In this document: positions 35,991 to 45,091 of the stretch, one piece after another
Position numbering within the stretch: the stretch's first letter is position 1
Layout of the letters: the number at the start of each line of letters is the position of its first letter
Assembly: GCA_021772635.1 (NCBI GenBank)
Contig: JAJFLP010000087.1
Span: 1 to 64,000, forward strand
Length of the DNA: 64,000 nt
Origin: Verrucomicrobiota bacterium
Lineage (GTDB): Bacteria; Verrucomicrobiota; Lentisphaeria; JABSQK01; JAJFLO01
Direction: 5' to 3'
Translations under genes and position numbers: made by a program
Notes under the pieces: model-generated
What the model saw: only the letters and a program-made list of their open reading frames with translations
What the model was told of the DNA's origin: nothing
Database searches by the model: none

Positions 35991-38648
35991 TCAAGCATCT
36001 ATCGGGTCAACAACTTCGATCTCGTTGACGTCGGCTAACTGATCGTAGGGGATAAATCGGCAATCGGTTTTGAGCAGTGAATCGCGTTCACCTTGTACGG
36101 GACTTGTGCCGTTAATGATAAATTCCCGTGCTCCTGAAGCCGTTGCGGCTTTACGGTAGCTTACCCGGACTGTTTTCTTTCGTGTCGTCGTTTCGAGTTT
36201 GAATTCCTGGAACGGGGTCCAGTCAGCGATCTGTATTCTTATACCGTTAAAATCAGGCTTATAACCGTAGACATGCCATAGTAGAATCTTAAGGAGAACG
36301 TTAGAACTACCGGTTTGCCAGTCGTTCATCGACTCTCCGTCCATTCCCTTCTCCTCGTTAAAGACATAAGAATTCGGCATCACAAACGGCGAATGCGAGT
36401 ATTTATCGTGTATCGACGTGAACGGAAGGACCTTTTGAATCTCGTCCCAACCTTCCTTCGCTCGTCCCATTCTGAAGTATGCCATTATCGCAAACAACGT
36501 TGCGTGAATATACGTTGCGCCGTTTTCCGCGGTCCCGGGCGGTAATTTAGGGATTCTACCGACGCCCGGCGTATTCTTAGGGAAGTGCGGATTAAAGGTC
36601 ATCAGGCCGTATTTCGACTGTAACCGATCGAAAGCGCTGCAGATATGCGCTTCCATTTCCGGTGTCCGCTCCAGCATACCGGAGAGGGCCCAAAACGCGT
36701 AGCTTGTAACGCCATCGCGAGCGACGCCATCGGGATCGCAGGGCCCGCCGACGTAGTATTCCCGATTATCACCCCATCCATGATATATACGGTCGTTTCC
36801 GAGGTCGTCCTGATAAACCGCGTATTCTATCAGGTTCTCCGCGATTTCGTCTCTTATCGTTCTGTATTGCTCTAATTTGTCGTTAAACTGATCCGGATAA
36901 AAGCATTCCAGTATCCGAATCATTTCCGTGCAATTCTGGTAGAATTGCAGCGTTGCCATCACGCTGACACCCGTACCGAATTCTTTCTCCGGATCTTTGG
37001 TTATTCCGAGACCGTCGAGGGCGTCGTTCCAATCGCCGTATAACGCAAGAACGAGCTTTGTCGTATCGTGATCACGGTTGCGGTTCAGGTAGTCCATGAT
37101 CCGGAATAAATGTTCCAGCACGGTTCCTTTTTCGGCACTCGGGATGATTGATTCTGTGGCTTCATCGGTGATTTCATGGTATCCGATTTCGGCTTCCAGA
37201 AATGACTGGTCACCCGTGGATTCGAGGTACGTATGGATTGTTGAGATCACCCATACCCCTTGATCGATGAATTCGCGACAATCTGCGCGTCCTGCTGCCG
37301 CGCCCTTCGGCGGCAATGAGTACTGGCGCAGGCATCGGCCATCCGTTATGGTAAATCCCAATGCCTCCAGCATCTTTGCGCGGCTTGCATCCGGCCGATA
37401 ATATAAGAGCCCTTCGAGCGCCTGAAAGACATCGCGGATACCGATAAGCGAACGAAGTTGCAGCTGCATATATCCTTGCAACAGCCCGCATACAGAGACC
37501 TGGTATTTCAAATGGCGAAAGAACTCATTGAAATCGTTTTCCTTGATCTCAAGGGACTCATCAATTCCCGAAACCTGGATGGATAACGAAGACAGAATAT
37601 CTGAAATTCTCGAGCCGCTGGTTGCGACGCTTTTGTCGATTTCAGCAGGGATAATCGCGGTCGCCGCGACGGACTCCTGTTCTTCTTTTTCGGATACCGA
37701 CTGGAAGGTATAGTCGGTTCGCACGGCGGCTCCGGGAGCGAGGTTAAAGAAATTGATGTCATTAAATACGGCGATATCGGTGAACGTCGTGACGTGCCTG
37801 TTCTCCGCAAACTCACCGGTCCTAAGTCCTAATGCGGCGGATAAATTGCGACGGCTTTCTCCAAGTAGATTGTGCCGGGATGTATTCGTCAGTCGCCGAT
37901 TGAACGTGGCGCCGTCATCCAGTGAATGTTTACCGCGCAATACTGCATAATATGTCATCGACGTAAATCGATCTTCATCCTGGGATACTTCCATTTTGCC
38001 GGAATCATAAACGCCGTCGGCAGACACGCCATCGGTTAGCGCGGTTTCAATAAACCACCGGTCTTCATCGCTCTCGTATATGCTGTATCGGCAGAATGGC
38101 TTGAAGAAACTTGAGTTGAAGATATCAGCGGCTGCGTCCCCTTTGTTTTCGATATAAACAGAGAAAGCGATTCTCTTCTCTTGATTCACTGTCACGCGGA
38201 CGACGCTCAGAAGCGAATTGAATTCGGTAAAGAAATATGCCGCAGCGGGATTCAGTACGGTATATCGGCGCTCTACGAACTCTTCGGATTCACCGAGCAC
38301 CGGCACCGGCATGAGTGAGAAACAACGGTAAGGCATGCGACCGCCGCTCACGGGAATGCCCGTGAAGAATCCAATAACCGGTTCATCCCCTTCCTTGCGA
38401 CGCATGAAGGTGGAAAATAACCCTTCGTTAGCGTACATGTAGCCCGATGCATGGACCCAGAAATTGAAACCGTTATCACCAAATACATAGCGGCTGTCGC
38501 CCGTCTCGCGCGGGAAGCAAAGGACATTTCTGTTGTCCATAAAATAGACATTGGCCCCGTCTGCGTTAGATGCCGTATGGTTGTCTATATATGAACGCGT
38601 TTGATCCGTTATCGCCTTAATTTCGTCTCTAAATCCGCTTATGCTCAC
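35991..38648 (-). CDS. GH94-type carbohydrate phosphorylase-like protein
   Basis: Large protein (885 residues from GTG 38648) of the glycoside hydrolase 94 / former glycosyltransferase 36 group, whose members phosphorolyse beta-linked disaccharides such as cellobiose or chitobiose. The beta-sandwich N-terminal half (RCFSLMPVPVLG, RYTVLNPAAAYFF) precedes an (alpha/alpha)6 barrel with the catalytic acid in YGDWNDALDGLG, and later TFNPHFP and NGATYIHATLF. A C-terminal beta domain closes it. The substrate is not clear. GTG 38648 has AAGG seven bases upstream; an ATG at 38747 lies in palindromic repeat DNA and lacks a binding site. Phosphoglucomutase, which would use the sugar phosphate, is divergently adjacent. 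Confidence 0.85.
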   Translation of the reverse strand: MSISGFRDEIKAITDQTRSYIDNHTASNADGANVYFMDNRNVLCFPRETGDSRYVFGDNGFNFWVHASGYMYANEGLFSTFMRRKEGDEPVIGFFTGIPVSGGRMPYRCFSLMPVPVLGESEEFVERRYTVLNPAAAYFFTEFNSLLSVVRVTVNQEKRIAFSVYIENKGDAAADIFNSSFFKPFCRYSIYESDEDRWFIETALTDGVSADGVYDSGKMEVSQDEDRFTSMTYYAVLRGKHSLDDGATFNRRLTNTSRHNLLGESRRNLSAALGLRTGEFAENRHVTTFTDIAVFNDINFFNLAPGAAVRTDYTFQSVSEKEEQESVAATAIIPAEIDKSVATSGSRISDILSSLSIQVSGIDESLEIKENDFNEFFRHLKYQVSVCGLLQGYMQLQLRSLIGIRDVFQALEGLLYYRPDASRAKMLEALGFTITDGRCLRQYSLPPKGAAAGRADCREFIDQGVWVISTIHTYLESTGDQSFLEAEIGYHEITDEATESIIPSAEKGTVLEHLFRIMDYLNRNRDHDTTKLVLALYGDWNDALDGLGITKDPEKEFGTGVSVMATLQFYQNCTEMIRILECFYPDQFNDKLEQYRTIRDEIAENLIEYAVYQDDLGNDRIYHGWGDNREYYVGGPCDPDGVARDGVTSYAFWALSGMLERTPEMEAHICSAFDRLQSKYGLMTFNPHFPKNTPGVGRIPKLPPGTAENGATYIHATLFAIMAYFRMGRAKEGWDEIQKVLPFTSIHDKYSHSPFVMPNSYVFNEEKGMDGESMNDWQTGSSNVLLKILLWHVYGYKPDFNGIRIQIADWTPFQEFKLETTTRKKTVRVSYRKAATASGAREFIINGTSPVQGERDSLLKTDCRFIPYDQLADVNEIEVVDPIDA

Positions 38649-38923
38649 GTCAATACCTTTCGAATCCCAACCAGTGGGTTTGATTCCCCGACGTTTACCG
38701 TGCTCGCTGAGCAGTCTCGTAGGAACGAGCTGTCCCACTCCGCTCATGCGGCGGAACTCGGATGCGGCGGGGCAGTTGATTTGAATTTAGATTATTCCGG
38801 ATGGACAGTATGCCTTCACAGCGTAAAAAAATGGTAATTATAGCAATCACAAAATAAAGAACAAGTCCGCGTCGAAAAAAATGCGATTGCGCACGGGTTT
38901 TACATTAACGGGAGACCACAATT

Positions 38924-40735
38924 TTGGACGATAAACTGATCGGTATTTTGGAGCGCGCGCGGGCAGATGATTTAATTTCAGAGCGCGTAATGGCGGGCGT
39001 AAAAAAGTGGTTAACCGAGGATGATTTCGGCGAATTTAGAAATGCCCTGGAGGCGATGATTCTTGCCAAGTCGTTTGACGAGTTGAATGACAGTTTTCAA
39101 GCCGTTATTCCATTTGGAACCGGCGGCCGTCGCGGCCGAACCGGAGTCGGACCGAACCGTATTAATTTTCGTACGATCAGTGAATCCGCGCAAGGCCTCG
39201 CGAACTACCTTGCGATCGTTAAGCCTGACAAAACGGAAAGATCAGCGGTCATCGCCTACGATACGCGACATTTCTCGAAGGAGTTCGCGGCGCGAACAGC
39301 GGAAGTTTTTGCTGGGAACGGGTTGTCTGTGTATCTGTTCGAGGAATTCCGGGCGACGCCCGAACTGTCATTCGCGGTGCGATACCTGAATGCTGACCTT
39401 GGTGTTGTTATTTCGGCGTCGCACAATCCGCCGTCCGACAACGGTTTCAAGGCGTACTGGGATGATGGTGGGCAGATTGTTCCACCGCATGACAAAAATA
39501 TAATCGAGGAAGTCGCGAAGATTAAGAAGATCGAGCATTTATCGTTTGATGCTGCCGAGCGCGATGGACTATTAACATGGATTGGGGCTGATATCGATGA
39601 AAAGTATTTTGCAGCGGTGTGTGCAGAGTCGGTTTCATCCGCGAAACCGAATATTAACATCGTGTATACGTCGCTACATGGTACCGGCACGACCTGTGTG
39701 ACGCCGGTCTTGAAACGTCAGGGATATCGGGTCCAGGAGGTGACTGAACAGGCACAACCCGATGGCGACTTTCCCGGTGTCCCGAATAACGCACCCAACC
39801 CGGAATATCCCGAAGCATTAGCGTCCGCTATTGATCTCGCGCGAGCGTCTGGCGGTGATGTCGTGCTGGCAACCGATCCGGACGCAGACCGACTGGGGGT
39901 CGCGGTGCCGAAATCAGCTGACGGGCAAGAGTGGGTGACGCTCAAAGGGAATCAAATCGGTGCGCTCCTGACATATTACATCCTCACAAGCCTCAGGGAC
40001 GCCGGTAAACTTCCGGATGACGGTCTGGTCGTGAAAACAGCGGTGACCACCGATCTTATCTCCGATATTTGCGAGGATCTCGGAGTTGCTGTGAAAGACG
40101 ATCTTCTCGTTGGATTCAAGTATATCGCGGAAGTGATACGTGGGTGTCCCGACCGATTCATATTCGGCGCTGAGGAGAGTCACGGCTACCTTAAGGGGAC
40201 CTACGCTCGGGATAAGGATGCGGCCGTGGCGGCAATGTTGATGGCGGATCTTACCGCGGCGGCTAAGGAAGCCGGTCAAACCCCGTTCCAGTTACTTGAC
40301 GAGTTGTATTGCCGCTACGGTTACTACTGCGACAGCACTGAATCGTTAGTATTGGAAGGGGAAAAGGGGAAAGCGCAAATCGGGCAGATCATGAATCATT
40401 TTCGCACTGATCCGCCAACCGAGTTGTGCGGCTTTAAGGTTTCGAGGGTACGGGATTACCTTTCGAATGAAGATTACGACCTCGAGTCAGGCGCGAAATC
40501 CAGCTTCCAGGGCCCGTCCGGCGATATCCTCATGTTCATGCTTTCCCAGGATGGACGCACTCGCGTTGTCGTCCGGCCCTCAGGGACCGAGCCGAAAATC
40601 AAGTTCTATATCAGCGTACTCAACCCTGTTGTCGGCGAATTGTCGAAGGTGCGGCAAGATACGGATCGTCGCGCCGCGAAGATTGCCGCGGATATCCAGA
40701 ATATAGCGAGAAAAATCGTGTCTAGCGAGAATTAG
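38924..40735 (+). CDS. Phosphoglucomutase/phosphomannomutase
   Basis: Alpha-D-phosphohexomutase of 603 residues interconverting sugar 1- and 6-phosphates. All four family sites are present: FGTGGRRGRTGVG near the N-terminus, the phosphoserine loop VVISASHNPPSDNGF, the metal loop ATDPDADRLG, the sugar-binding GAEESHGYLKG, and the C-terminal phosphate-binding RPSGTEPKIKFYI. The start is TTG 38924 with GGGAG nine bases upstream. It is divergent from the GH94-like gene and precedes gnd, consistent with channelling glucose-1-phosphate into glycolysis and the pentose-phosphate path. The stop codon TAG is followed by CCTG, resembling the CTAGCCTGA ends of local repeats. Confidence 0.95.
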   Translation: MDDKLIGILERARADDLISERVMAGVKKWLTEDDFGEFRNALEAMILAKSFDELNDSFQAVIPFGTGGRRGRTGVGPNRINFRTISESAQGLANYLAIVKPDKTERSAVIAYDTRHFSKEFAARTAEVFAGNGLSVYLFEEFRATPELSFAVRYLNADLGVVISASHNPPSDNGFKAYWDDGGQIVPPHDKNIIEEVAKIKKIEHLSFDAAERDGLLTWIGADIDEKYFAAVCAESVSSAKPNINIVYTSLHGTGTTCVTPVLKRQGYRVQEVTEQAQPDGDFPGVPNNAPNPEYPEALASAIDLARASGGDVVLATDPDADRLGVAVPKSADGQEWVTLKGNQIGALLTYYILTSLRDAGKLPDDGLVVKTAVTTDLISDICEDLGVAVKDDLLVGFKYIAEVIRGCPDRFIFGAEESHGYLKGTYARDKDAAVAAMLMADLTAAAKEAGQTPFQLLDELYCRYGYYCDSTESLVLEGEKGKAQIGQIMNHFRTDPPTELCGFKVSRVRDYLSNEDYDLESGAKSSFQGPSGDILMFMLSQDGRTRVVVRPSGTEPKIKFYISVLNPVVGELSKVRQDTDRRAAKIAADIQNIARKIVSSEN

Positions 40736-40836
40736 CCTGGTATTCGCCCTCTGTTGATGCTGATGTCACTAAGTTAATGATTTGTATGTGTCCGGGCCGG
40801 TTGTTGTCAGGTCTGTTAATATACTAGGAAACTTAA

Positions 40837-40860
40837 CCTTGAACCTTGAACCTTGAACCT
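40837..40860. repeat. Heptamer tract (CCTTGAA)n abutting the gnd start codon
   Basis: Three and a half CCTTGAA units run directly into the ATG of gnd, leaving no Shine-Dalgarno sequence. Confidence 0.9.
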
Positions 40861-42321
40861 ATGCCAAATCAAGACGCAGATATCGGTGTAATCGGTCTCG
40901 CTGTAATGGGGGAGAACCTGATTCTCAATATAGAAAGCCGCGGGTTTCGCGTCGCCGTTCACAATCGAACGACCGCGAAAATTGAGAGTTTCCTGTCGAC
41001 TCGGGGAAAGGGGAAGAATCTCGTCGGTGCTGAGAGTATTGAAGCTTTCTGTATGCAGTTGAAGAGACCGCGGAAGGTGCTCCTGATGGTGAAGGCCGGG
41101 GCCCCGGTGGATGCGCTCATTGAGACTCTTCTCCCGTATCTTGATTCGGGAGACATTATTATCGATGGGGGCAATAGCTACTTCAAGGATACGATAGAAC
41201 GAACCGAGCGATTGAATCAGAAAGGTATTCTCTTCGTTGGAGCCGGGATATCTGGCGGTGAGATCGGGGCGTTGACCGGGCCGTCTATAATGCCGGGTGG
41301 TAATCCGCTCGCATGGCCTGAAATTCGCCCGATATTTCAGGCGATCGCAGCGCGTGTTCCGGATGGAACGCCTTGTTGCGAATGGGTCGGGAATGACGGA
41401 GCGGGGCATTTCGTAAAGATGGTCCATAACGGCATTGAGTACAGCGATATGCAGCTTATTGGTGAAGCCTACCACCTGATGTCGGCGGGGATGAAAATAT
41501 CTAATCTCGAAATGCACGAAATCTTTCAGACCTGGAATGCGGGAGAGTTAAATTCGTATCTAATCGAAATCACCAGCGATATTCTGGTGCATAAAGACGA
41601 TCATACGGGCAAGCCGATGATCGATATGATTCTTGACGCGGCAGGGCAGAAAGGGACAGGGAAGTGGACGGCGATTGCCGGCCTCGATCTTGGTGTCCCG
41701 ATACCTCAAATCGCAGAGGCGGTCTTTGCTCGTTGTATTTCGGCGATGAAAGAGGAGAGGGTATCAGCGTCGCAGATTCTTAAAGGCCCGGATAACACGT
41801 CGACAGGTTGTCCGCAGGTATCGGTTGACGACGTTCGCGATGCACTGTTCGCCGCCAAAATCTGTGCGTATGCACAGGGGTTTCATCTCATGGCAGCGGC
41901 TACAGAGGAATATAATTGGGACCTTAACTTCGGTGATGTCGCCCTCATGTGGCGTGAGGGGTGTATTATTCGCGCGGCGTTTCTTGAGAAGATAAACGAA
42001 GCGTACGGCAACGCGCCAGCTCTCGCAAATTTGCTTCTGGATCCGTATTTTCGGACCCGAATGGACGCGGCCCAAGCAGGGTGGCGTCGCGTTGTGCGTG
42101 CCGGAATTGAGATCGGTGTTCCATTACCGTCGATCAGTACTGCCCTTCATTATTATGATTCCTATCGCTCGGCAGACCTTCCAGCTAATATGATTCAGGC
42201 ACAACGGGATTACTTCGGCGCGCATACGTACGAGCGGGTAGACCGGCCTCGCGGTGAGTTTTTTCATACCGATTGGACGGGGCAGGGCGGCGATACATCA
42301 GCTTCCACTTATAGCGCCTAG
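40861..42321 (+). CDS. gnd: 6-phosphogluconate dehydrogenase, decarboxylating
   Basis: Oxidative pentose-phosphate enzyme forming ribulose-5-phosphate, CO2 and NADPH. 486 residues, the length of the long bacterial/eukaryotic form. Signatures are the dinucleotide fold VIGLAVMGENLILNI, ISGGEIGALTGPSIMPGG, GHFVKMVHNGIEYSDMQLI (catalytic Lys and Asn) and AGLDLGVPIPQIAEAV. ATG 40861 is chosen because homologues begin here; a TTG fifteen bases upstream lies in a heptamer repeat. No ribosome-binding site is visible. The stop codon TAG (42319-42321) is part of the CTAG that begins a family A element. Confidence 0.96.
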   Translation: MPNQDADIGVIGLAVMGENLILNIESRGFRVAVHNRTTAKIESFLSTRGKGKNLVGAESIEAFCMQLKRPRKVLLMVKAGAPVDALIETLLPYLDSGDIIIDGGNSYFKDTIERTERLNQKGILFVGAGISGGEIGALTGPSIMPGGNPLAWPEIRPIFQAIAARVPDGTPCCEWVGNDGAGHFVKMVHNGIEYSDMQLIGEAYHLMSAGMKISNLEMHEIFQTWNAGELNSYLIEITSDILVHKDDHTGKPMIDMILDAAGQKGTGKWTAIAGLDLGVPIPQIAEAVFARCISAMKEERVSASQILKGPDNTSTGCPQVSVDDVRDALFAAKICAYAQGFHLMAAATEEYNWDLNFGDVALMWREGCIIRAAFLEKINEAYGNAPALANLLLDPYFRTRMDAAQAGWRRVVRAGIEIGVPLPSISTALHYYDSYRSADLPANMIQAQRDYFGAHTYERVDRPRGEFFHTDWTGQGGDTSASTYSA

Positions 42322-42530
42322 CGTGATCTATGCATAAAGTTTCTACTGCGAGCATGTATCAGACCTAATCTAAATGAGTTACAAAGAACGTACGATCCCG
42401 CAGTCACGGGACTAGACTAAGAGATCCAGCCGATATTTCAATATTTCTTCAGCCGTACAACCTTCGCAACTCATTGATCTCAGGCCAGCTAAAAGCGCTC
42501 GTAACGAAATTGATGCATAGATCAGGCTAG
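42318..42530 (+). mobile_element. Family A MITE-like element, copy 2 (213 bp)
   Basis: It starts CTAGCGTGATCTATGCATAA inside the gnd stop codon and ends GATGCATAGATCAGGCTAG. It is longer and more diverged than the 183-bp copies, with an inserted CCCGCAGTCACGGG palindrome. Confidence 0.8.
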
Positions 42531-42537
42531 CCTGATC
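42520..42537. repeat. 18-bp perfect palindrome at the junction of two repeats
   Basis: GATCAGGCTAGCCTGATC, with CTAG at its centre, where the right end of the family A element meets a CCTGATC end followed by a partial family B element (42538-42575). ATACTGG heptamers follow at 42613-42640. Confidence 0.9.
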
Positions 42538-42689
42538 CAGCGAACTTTTCGTTGGATTTTCTTCGTAATCGTACAAGATAATCAGGCTTCGCCAAACCCA
42601 TAAGGCTGCGCGATACTGGATACTGGTTGCTGGATTCCGGATGAAAACATCGACTTCGAACCGGAATGTTCACTAGATTTGCGACTATG

Positions 42690-42815
42690 CTCACCGTCTT
42701 GGAGTTTTCGACGAGGCGTTCTGCTGGCGAGCAGAATGCCGGTTTTAAATATCGTTCGATATCTCTTGCGTGGTTAGTTCAATGTCATCCCAAAATTGTA
42801 CTGCTTGCAGTATAA
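42690..42815 (-). repeat. Family C element overlapping the methyltransferase 3' end
   Basis: The element contains the perfect dyad TACTGC-TT-GCAGTA (42799-42812). Its right end encodes the last residues and stop codon of the minus-strand methyltransferase gene. Confidence 0.8.
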
Positions 42816-43864
42816 AAGTAACTTTGACCGATGGCTTCAAGCTTGTAACCCCGATTTTTCCCCATTTCATGGAATCGATGCTCGCGCTTCTTGAAGCCGT
42901 CGTGAAAATGATTACCCAAAATCAGTAATCCACCGGGTGCCAACTGGGTTTCGATTACCTTCCATAGCCGAAGATAGTCTTGGTCAGAAAAGAGATTCGG
43001 ACCGCCGATCAGACCGTTGCATAAGATAATCTCTACCGGTTGAGCTACCTGAAATTCGCGCATATCTCCCGCGACGAATCCTATTTGCGTTTTCTCTGGT
43101 TTCTCCGGGAACCTGTCTGCGGGATATTCGCGATCGCCGGGTGCCTCTTTCGCTAGATTGCGCTCGAGTAATTTTCGAATTCTATCTAGATCGACTTTTT
43201 CTAACGGAGTTTTCGATAAAACCGGGGGAACAGTTCCGAATCCACGCAGCGGATTCGCGCTGGCGGATATTAGTCGCGGAGGCCAGCGATTTGCTGCCAT
43301 CCAGGCTTCGATTGGTTCGCGTGTTACGCCGATGACCGTCCCCGGATTTGGAAACTTATCTAACAGATTCGCTATTTCGTAGGTGCCCTGGCCCGTTCCA
43401 CAGCCGTAATCAATTGTCACGACCAGGTCTAGTGCGCGTCGTTTTCGTTGCCATCCGGATATATACTCCAACTGTTCGGGGTAGCGCCCTGCTCGCGTTC
43501 CGTTTCTCTCGGGAGATGCGATCGCGAATGCGGCAAGCCATGCTGCCTCACCAGTCCACGTTACTTTTCCGGAAATAGGTTCGGGAAGACTCTCCCACAG
43601 ATCGGGCAATGACCGAAAATTCGAGCCTCGTAGTGCCTGTGGAATCCACCCGGGACTTGGGAGTAATTCCGATAGGATCTTGGTGAAATCGTGGATGAAC
43701 TCGGAGACGGGCAGGTATCGTTCGTAGTTGCTTCTAATCTCATCTGTAAGTATCAGGCCTGGTGCCCACCATGGCGGAACAGCGTGGGTCCTGAAGGTCA
43801 CATAGCGTTCGCTCCATTTTCTATTGACCCGCTCTAGCGTAGTGTAAAATGAATTCCGTGCCAT
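42785..43864 (-). CDS. SAM-dependent methyltransferase-like protein
   Basis: 359 residues. The Rossmann-type SAM site is TIDYGCGTGQGTYEIANLL (about 150-168), with later GFVAGDMREF and VEIILCNGLIGGPNLFSDQ, a layout similar to CheR-like chemotaxis methyltransferases and their radical-group relatives. An N-terminal helical region of about 120 residues with several Trp precedes it. The substrate is unknown, and there are no chemotaxis genes nearby. Oddity: the last nine residues (YTASSTILG) and the TGA stop are read from a family C repeat, suggesting that the original C-terminus was replaced when the element arrived. The gene stands alone between repeat islands. Confidence 0.75.
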   Translation of the reverse strand: MARNSFYTTLERVNRKWSERYVTFRTHAVPPWWAPGLILTDEIRSNYERYLPVSEFIHDFTKILSELLPSPGWIPQALRGSNFRSLPDLWESLPEPISGKVTWTGEAAWLAAFAIASPERNGTRAGRYPEQLEYISGWQRKRRALDLVVTIDYGCGTGQGTYEIANLLDKFPNPGTVIGVTREPIEAWMAANRWPPRLISASANPLRGFGTVPPVLSKTPLEKVDLDRIRKLLERNLAKEAPGDREYPADRFPEKPEKTQIGFVAGDMREFQVAQPVEIILCNGLIGGPNLFSDQDYLRLWKVIETQLAPGGLLILGNHFHDGFKKREHRFHEMGKNRGYKLEAIGQSYFYTASSTILG

Positions 43865-43950
43865 TTGATAACGTTCTTTTATGCCTTGAAGTGCGCTGGC
43901 GCGGACAGTATATCAGGAAAAAAATCGCCAGAACTTTAGTCCCAAATCCA

Positions 43951-44160
43951 GCGAACTTTTCGTTGGATTTTCTTCGTAGACTGCAAGCAGTCGAATTTTC
44001 GATCCCGCATGCGGGATCACGGTAGGCAAAGATTTCAGAAAACTTGTCGAAAACCTGACTGGAGTTAGTATAATTATAATCGTAATCTCTCACAAATTTC
44101 ACCTCGAAAAACCAGAAAGATTACGATTACGAGTAAGATTACGAATGGGAATGTTCGCTA
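43951..44160. repeat. Family B and C fragments
   Basis: The left end of family B (GCGAACTTTTCGTTGG, 43951-43977) is followed by the covaried family C dyad GACTGC-AA-GCAGTC (43979-43992). An ATTACGA inverted array follows at 44076-44160, ending ATGTTCGCTA. It reads as a family B element split by a family C insertion. Confidence 0.75.
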
Positions 44161-44191
44161 TTTTAACTTTAGTAAACGGTCGACGACAAGG

Positions 44192-44926
44192 TTACCGGAG
44201 TGGCACATTGACGATCGACGTCTGGAGTGTGGTAAGCTGAGTGATTCCTGTTTGCGCCAGGTCGAGCATTTCATTCATTTGGTCGCGGGAAAATGCATTT
44301 GCTTCTGCCGTCCCCTGGATTTCTACGAAGTTTCCCGATGCTGTCATGATAACGTTCATATCCACGTCTGCATTCGAATCTTCTTCATAACAAAGGTCTA
44401 AAATCGGTTCCCCTTTGTATATCCCGACGCTGACTGCTGCGACGTGCTCCTGCATCGGCGAGTCAGTTATGTCGCCATCCTCAAGCATTTTCCGAAACGC
44501 CAGGGACAACGCTATCGAAGCGCCGGTAATGCTTGCGCATCGAGTTCCTCCATCTGCGTCTATGACATCGCAATCGACGTAAACCGTATTATTGCCGATG
44601 CGCTCTAAGTCGACTACCGCACGTAAACTGCGACCAATCAATCGCTGGATTTCCTGCGAGCGACCGCTTAGTTTTCCCCGCGAGACGTCGCGCGGGGATC
44701 TTGTTGTGGTTGCTCCCGGCAGCATCTGGTACTCACCTGTAACCCAGCCGCCGGGTACGCCTTGACTCTTTTTCCATCGCGGTACTCCCTCAATGACGGA
44801 TACCGCGCAGATTATCCTGGTATTTCCTTGCTCGATGAGCACGGACCCTTTTGGGTTGACTAGGTAGTCAGGTTGAAACTGGCAGTTTCTAAGCTCATCG
44901 GTAGATCTTTTGTCTATTCTTATCAT
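44192..44926 (-). CDS. rph: Ribonuclease PH
   Basis: Phosphorolytic 3'-5' exoribonuclease that trims tRNA and rRNA ends. 244 residues, full length. Typical blocks are the N-terminal RIDKRSTDELR, ISVIEGVPRWKKSQG-like loop, GEYQMLPGATTTRSPR, SGRSQEIQRLIGRSLRAVVDL and DCDVIDADGGTRCASITGA, and LDLCYEEDSNADVDMNVIMT. The usual downstream partner, an XTP/dITP pyrophosphatase, is not adjacent; uracil-DNA glycosylase lies upstream on the same strand, 165 bases away. No clear ribosome-binding site precedes the ATG. Confidence 0.96.
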   Translation of the reverse strand: MIRIDKRSTDELRNCQFQPDYLVNPKGSVLIEQGNTRIICAVSVIEGVPRWKKSQGVPGGWVTGEYQMLPGATTTRSPRDVSRGKLSGRSQEIQRLIGRSLRAVVDLERIGNNTVYVDCDVIDADGGTRCASITGASIALSLAFRKMLEDGDITDSPMQEHVAAVSVGIYKGEPILDLCYEEDSNADVDMNVIMTASGNFVEIQGTAEANAFSRDQMNEMLDLAQTGITQLTTLQTSIVNVPLR

Positions 44927-45091
44927 GGTAGCGCTGTGCCTTTTTTTTACGATATGAGAATTATTTTTGGTAGAATCAGCCTTCTATTCCGATAGCGATT
45001 TCGACTCCGAATGGTCGTCCCACGGGCTCATCCTTGATGGGATGGTTGTGTTAAAAGGTTATGATCGGTAACAACCTCCCGGTCGATAGCT

